From positions 1 to 7,174 of the forward strand of contig URMC01000082.1 of NCBI GenBank assembly GCA_900548735.1: a stretch of DNA of 7,174 bases. Reading direction: 5' to 3'. Positions 5,836-7,174 of the stretch are shown in pieces. This DNA is from an uncultured Eubacteriales bacterium. Lineage in GTDB: Bacteria; Bacillota; Clostridia; Oscillospirales; CAG-272. Every line of letters begins with the position of its first letter. Within the stretch, counting starts at the first letter, position 1. Both the position numbers and the translations under genes were made by a program. The notes below the pieces were generated by a model. It saw only the letters and a list, made by a program, of their open reading frames with translations, made no database searches and was not told the DNA's origin.

Positions 5836-7174
5836 ATGAGCAACATCAACACAACCGATACCCTGCTTGGAATCGACATCGGCTCTACCACGGCAAAAGT
5901 GGTATTGCAACAGGGCGGGGAAATCACGTTCCGCTCTTATGAGCGTCACTTCTCGCAGGTGCGCACCAAAACGCTGGAGATTTTAGCGCGAATCAAAGAT
6001 TTGATTGGCAACAAGCCCGTCAAGGTCGCGATTTCCGGCTCCGCAGGCTTAGGGCTGGCGGAGGCGGCGGGGCTACCGTTTGTGCAGGAGGTTTTTGCCA
6101 CGGGTGAGACCGTCAAGGCGCTGGAGCCGGACACCAATGTGGTGATTGAGCTTGGCGGCGAGGACGCAAAGGTCATCTTTTTTGACGGCGGAGCCGACGA
6201 GCGGATGAACGGCACCTGCGCCGGGGGCACCGGCGCGTTTATCGACCAGATGGCGACCCTGCTGGACCTCACCACCGACGAAATGGATAAACTGTCCCTT
6301 ACCGCCACGCGCATTTATCCCATCGCCTCGCGTTGCGGGGTGTTTGCCAAAACCGACGTGCAGCCGCTGCTCAATCAGGGCGCGGCGAAATCCGACATTG
6401 CCGCCAGTATCTACCGCGCCGTGGTCAATCAGACCATCGCGGGGCTGGCGCAGGGGCGGCGCATTGCCGGCAAGGTGCTGTTTCTCGGCGGACCCCTTTC
6501 TTTCCTGATGGGGCTTCGCCGCCAGTTTGTCGAGGTGCTGGGGCTCTCGCCCGAAAATGCCGTTTTCCCGGATTACGGCCCGGTCTCGGTGGCGCTGGGC
6601 GCCTCCTTTTACGCGGCGGGGCTGTCAGGGTCCTTTACGTTTGACAATCTGGTGCGCCACATTGAGCGGGCGGCGCAAAATATCCGGGCCGGGGTGGGCG
6701 GGGGGCTTTTTTTTGCCGACGGGGGGTAGTCCCCCTCATTGGCCGCGCCCCCCGCGCGCGCCACGGTGGAAAAAGAGAGCCTTGACGCCTACACGGGCGG
6801 CGCATATCTCGGCGTGGACTGCGGCTCCACCACCACGAAACTGGTACTCATCGGCGAAAACCGGAAAATCCTTTATACTTATTACAGCTCCAACAAAGGC
6901 AACCCGGTTGCCATTGTGAAGGAACAGCTGGAGAAAATCTATACCCTTTGCGGCGACCAGGTGAAAATTCTCGGCAGTGCCGTCACCGGGTACGGCGAGG
7001 AACTGATCCGCCACGCGTTCCATATGGATCACGGGCTGGTGGAGACCATGGCGCACTTTACCGCCGCCGCGTTCTTTGACCCGGAGGTCAGCTTTATCCT
7101 TGACATCGGCGGGCAGGACATCAAGTGCTTCCAGATCCGCAATCACGCCATTGACAGCATCATGCTCAACGAGG
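5836..7174 (+). CDS. Tandem-domain 2-hydroxyacyl-CoA dehydratase activase-type protein, 5' part, with an in-frame TAG
   Basis: Activases of this BcrAD/BadFG (HgdC-like) family use ATP to inject one low-potential electron from a bridging [4Fe-4S] cluster into a dehydratase. The start is ATG 5836 behind GGAG (5828-5831). Domain 1 (residues 1 to about 265) has the ASKHA phosphate loop LGIDIGSTTAK, ELGGEDAK, and two cysteines in cluster-ligand contexts, C128 (GTCAGGTGAF) and C167 (SRCGVFAKTD). They are 39 residues apart, as Cys127 and Cys166 are in HgdC. A linker contains TAG at 6727-6729. The same frame then continues with a second activase domain: YLGVDCGSTTTKLVL, SAVTGYGEELIRHAF and FILDIGGQDIKC. 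The frame is open to the window edge, just before the expected first cluster cysteine of domain 2. Two tandem domains match the N-terminus of the very large activase/dehydratase-like fusion proteins of Clostridia. Under the standard code the product stops at 6729 (297 residues), and the rest lacks a start site. The substrate is unknown. Confidence 0.85.
6727..6729 (+). other. In-frame TAG codon between two activase domains
   Basis: The TAG follows LFFADGG and precedes SPSLAAPPARATVEKESLDAY in an unbroken frame. The linker length from FAD to the second domain (about 26 residues counting the TAG) fits what I recall of homologues, which is memory rather than an alignment. The surrounding DNA is rich in homopolymers (G6, T8, G6, C5, C6), so paired indel errors are a competing explanation here. 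Confidence 0.6.

Noticed and set aside
6700..6730. Frameshifting or transcript slippage at T8 as a way around the TAG, or G6-C-T8 as an intrinsic terminator
   Set aside because: Both activase domains are in the same frame, so one slip would bypass the TAG but lose domain 2; two opposite shifts would be needed. As a terminator, no C-rich arm upstream can pair with the G run.
6766..7174. An independent second activase gene starting at GTG 6766
   Set aside because: The bases before it are a CGCGCGCGCC tract with no ribosome-binding site, and the next in-frame ATG is inside the domain. Continuation of the upstream gene is more likely.

Overview
The window is GC-rich, tightly packed chromosomal DNA with every gene on the + strand. 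Gene content and order fit a high-GC anaerobic member of the Clostridia; I favour an Oscillospirales-like genome, which is inference. The layout is rplI (3' end only), dnaB, tilS, hpt, ftsH, then the 5' part of a large gene of the 2-hydroxyacyl-CoA dehydratase activase family that runs off the right edge. No RNA gene, insertion sequence, CRISPR array or attachment site was seen. The only intergenic gap with structure (76 bases, after ftsH) holds two perfect hairpins.

Bases 1-3646 form a housekeeping block for translation (L9), replication (DnaB helicase), decoding (TilS, which makes lysidine-34 in the AUA-reading tRNA-Ile) and purine salvage (Hpt). dnaB and tilS overlap by 4 bases. ftsH (3689-5758) follows with its own strong ribosome-binding site. 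It encodes the membrane AAA+ zinc protease that in Firmicutes usually sits next to tilS-hpt. The paired hairpins at 5764-5821 probably end or attenuate the ftsH transcript. The activase gene starts at 5836 behind its own GGAG site.

The most notable observation is that two protein-family reading frames each contain one in-frame TAG while staying in register on both sides. One is in rplI (32-34), just before the C-terminal domain of L9. The other is in the activase gene (6727-6729), in the linker between two tandem ATPase domains. The five gene ends visible here are TAA (rplI, hpt, ftsH) and TGA (dnaB, tilS); none uses TAG. Neither interrupted gene has a credible restart signal after the TAG. 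This is what TAG read as an amino acid would look like (glutamine is the simplest guess, one base from CAG). With only two cases, nonsense mutations or assembly errors are not excluded. No suppressor tRNA or release-factor gene lies in the window to settle it.
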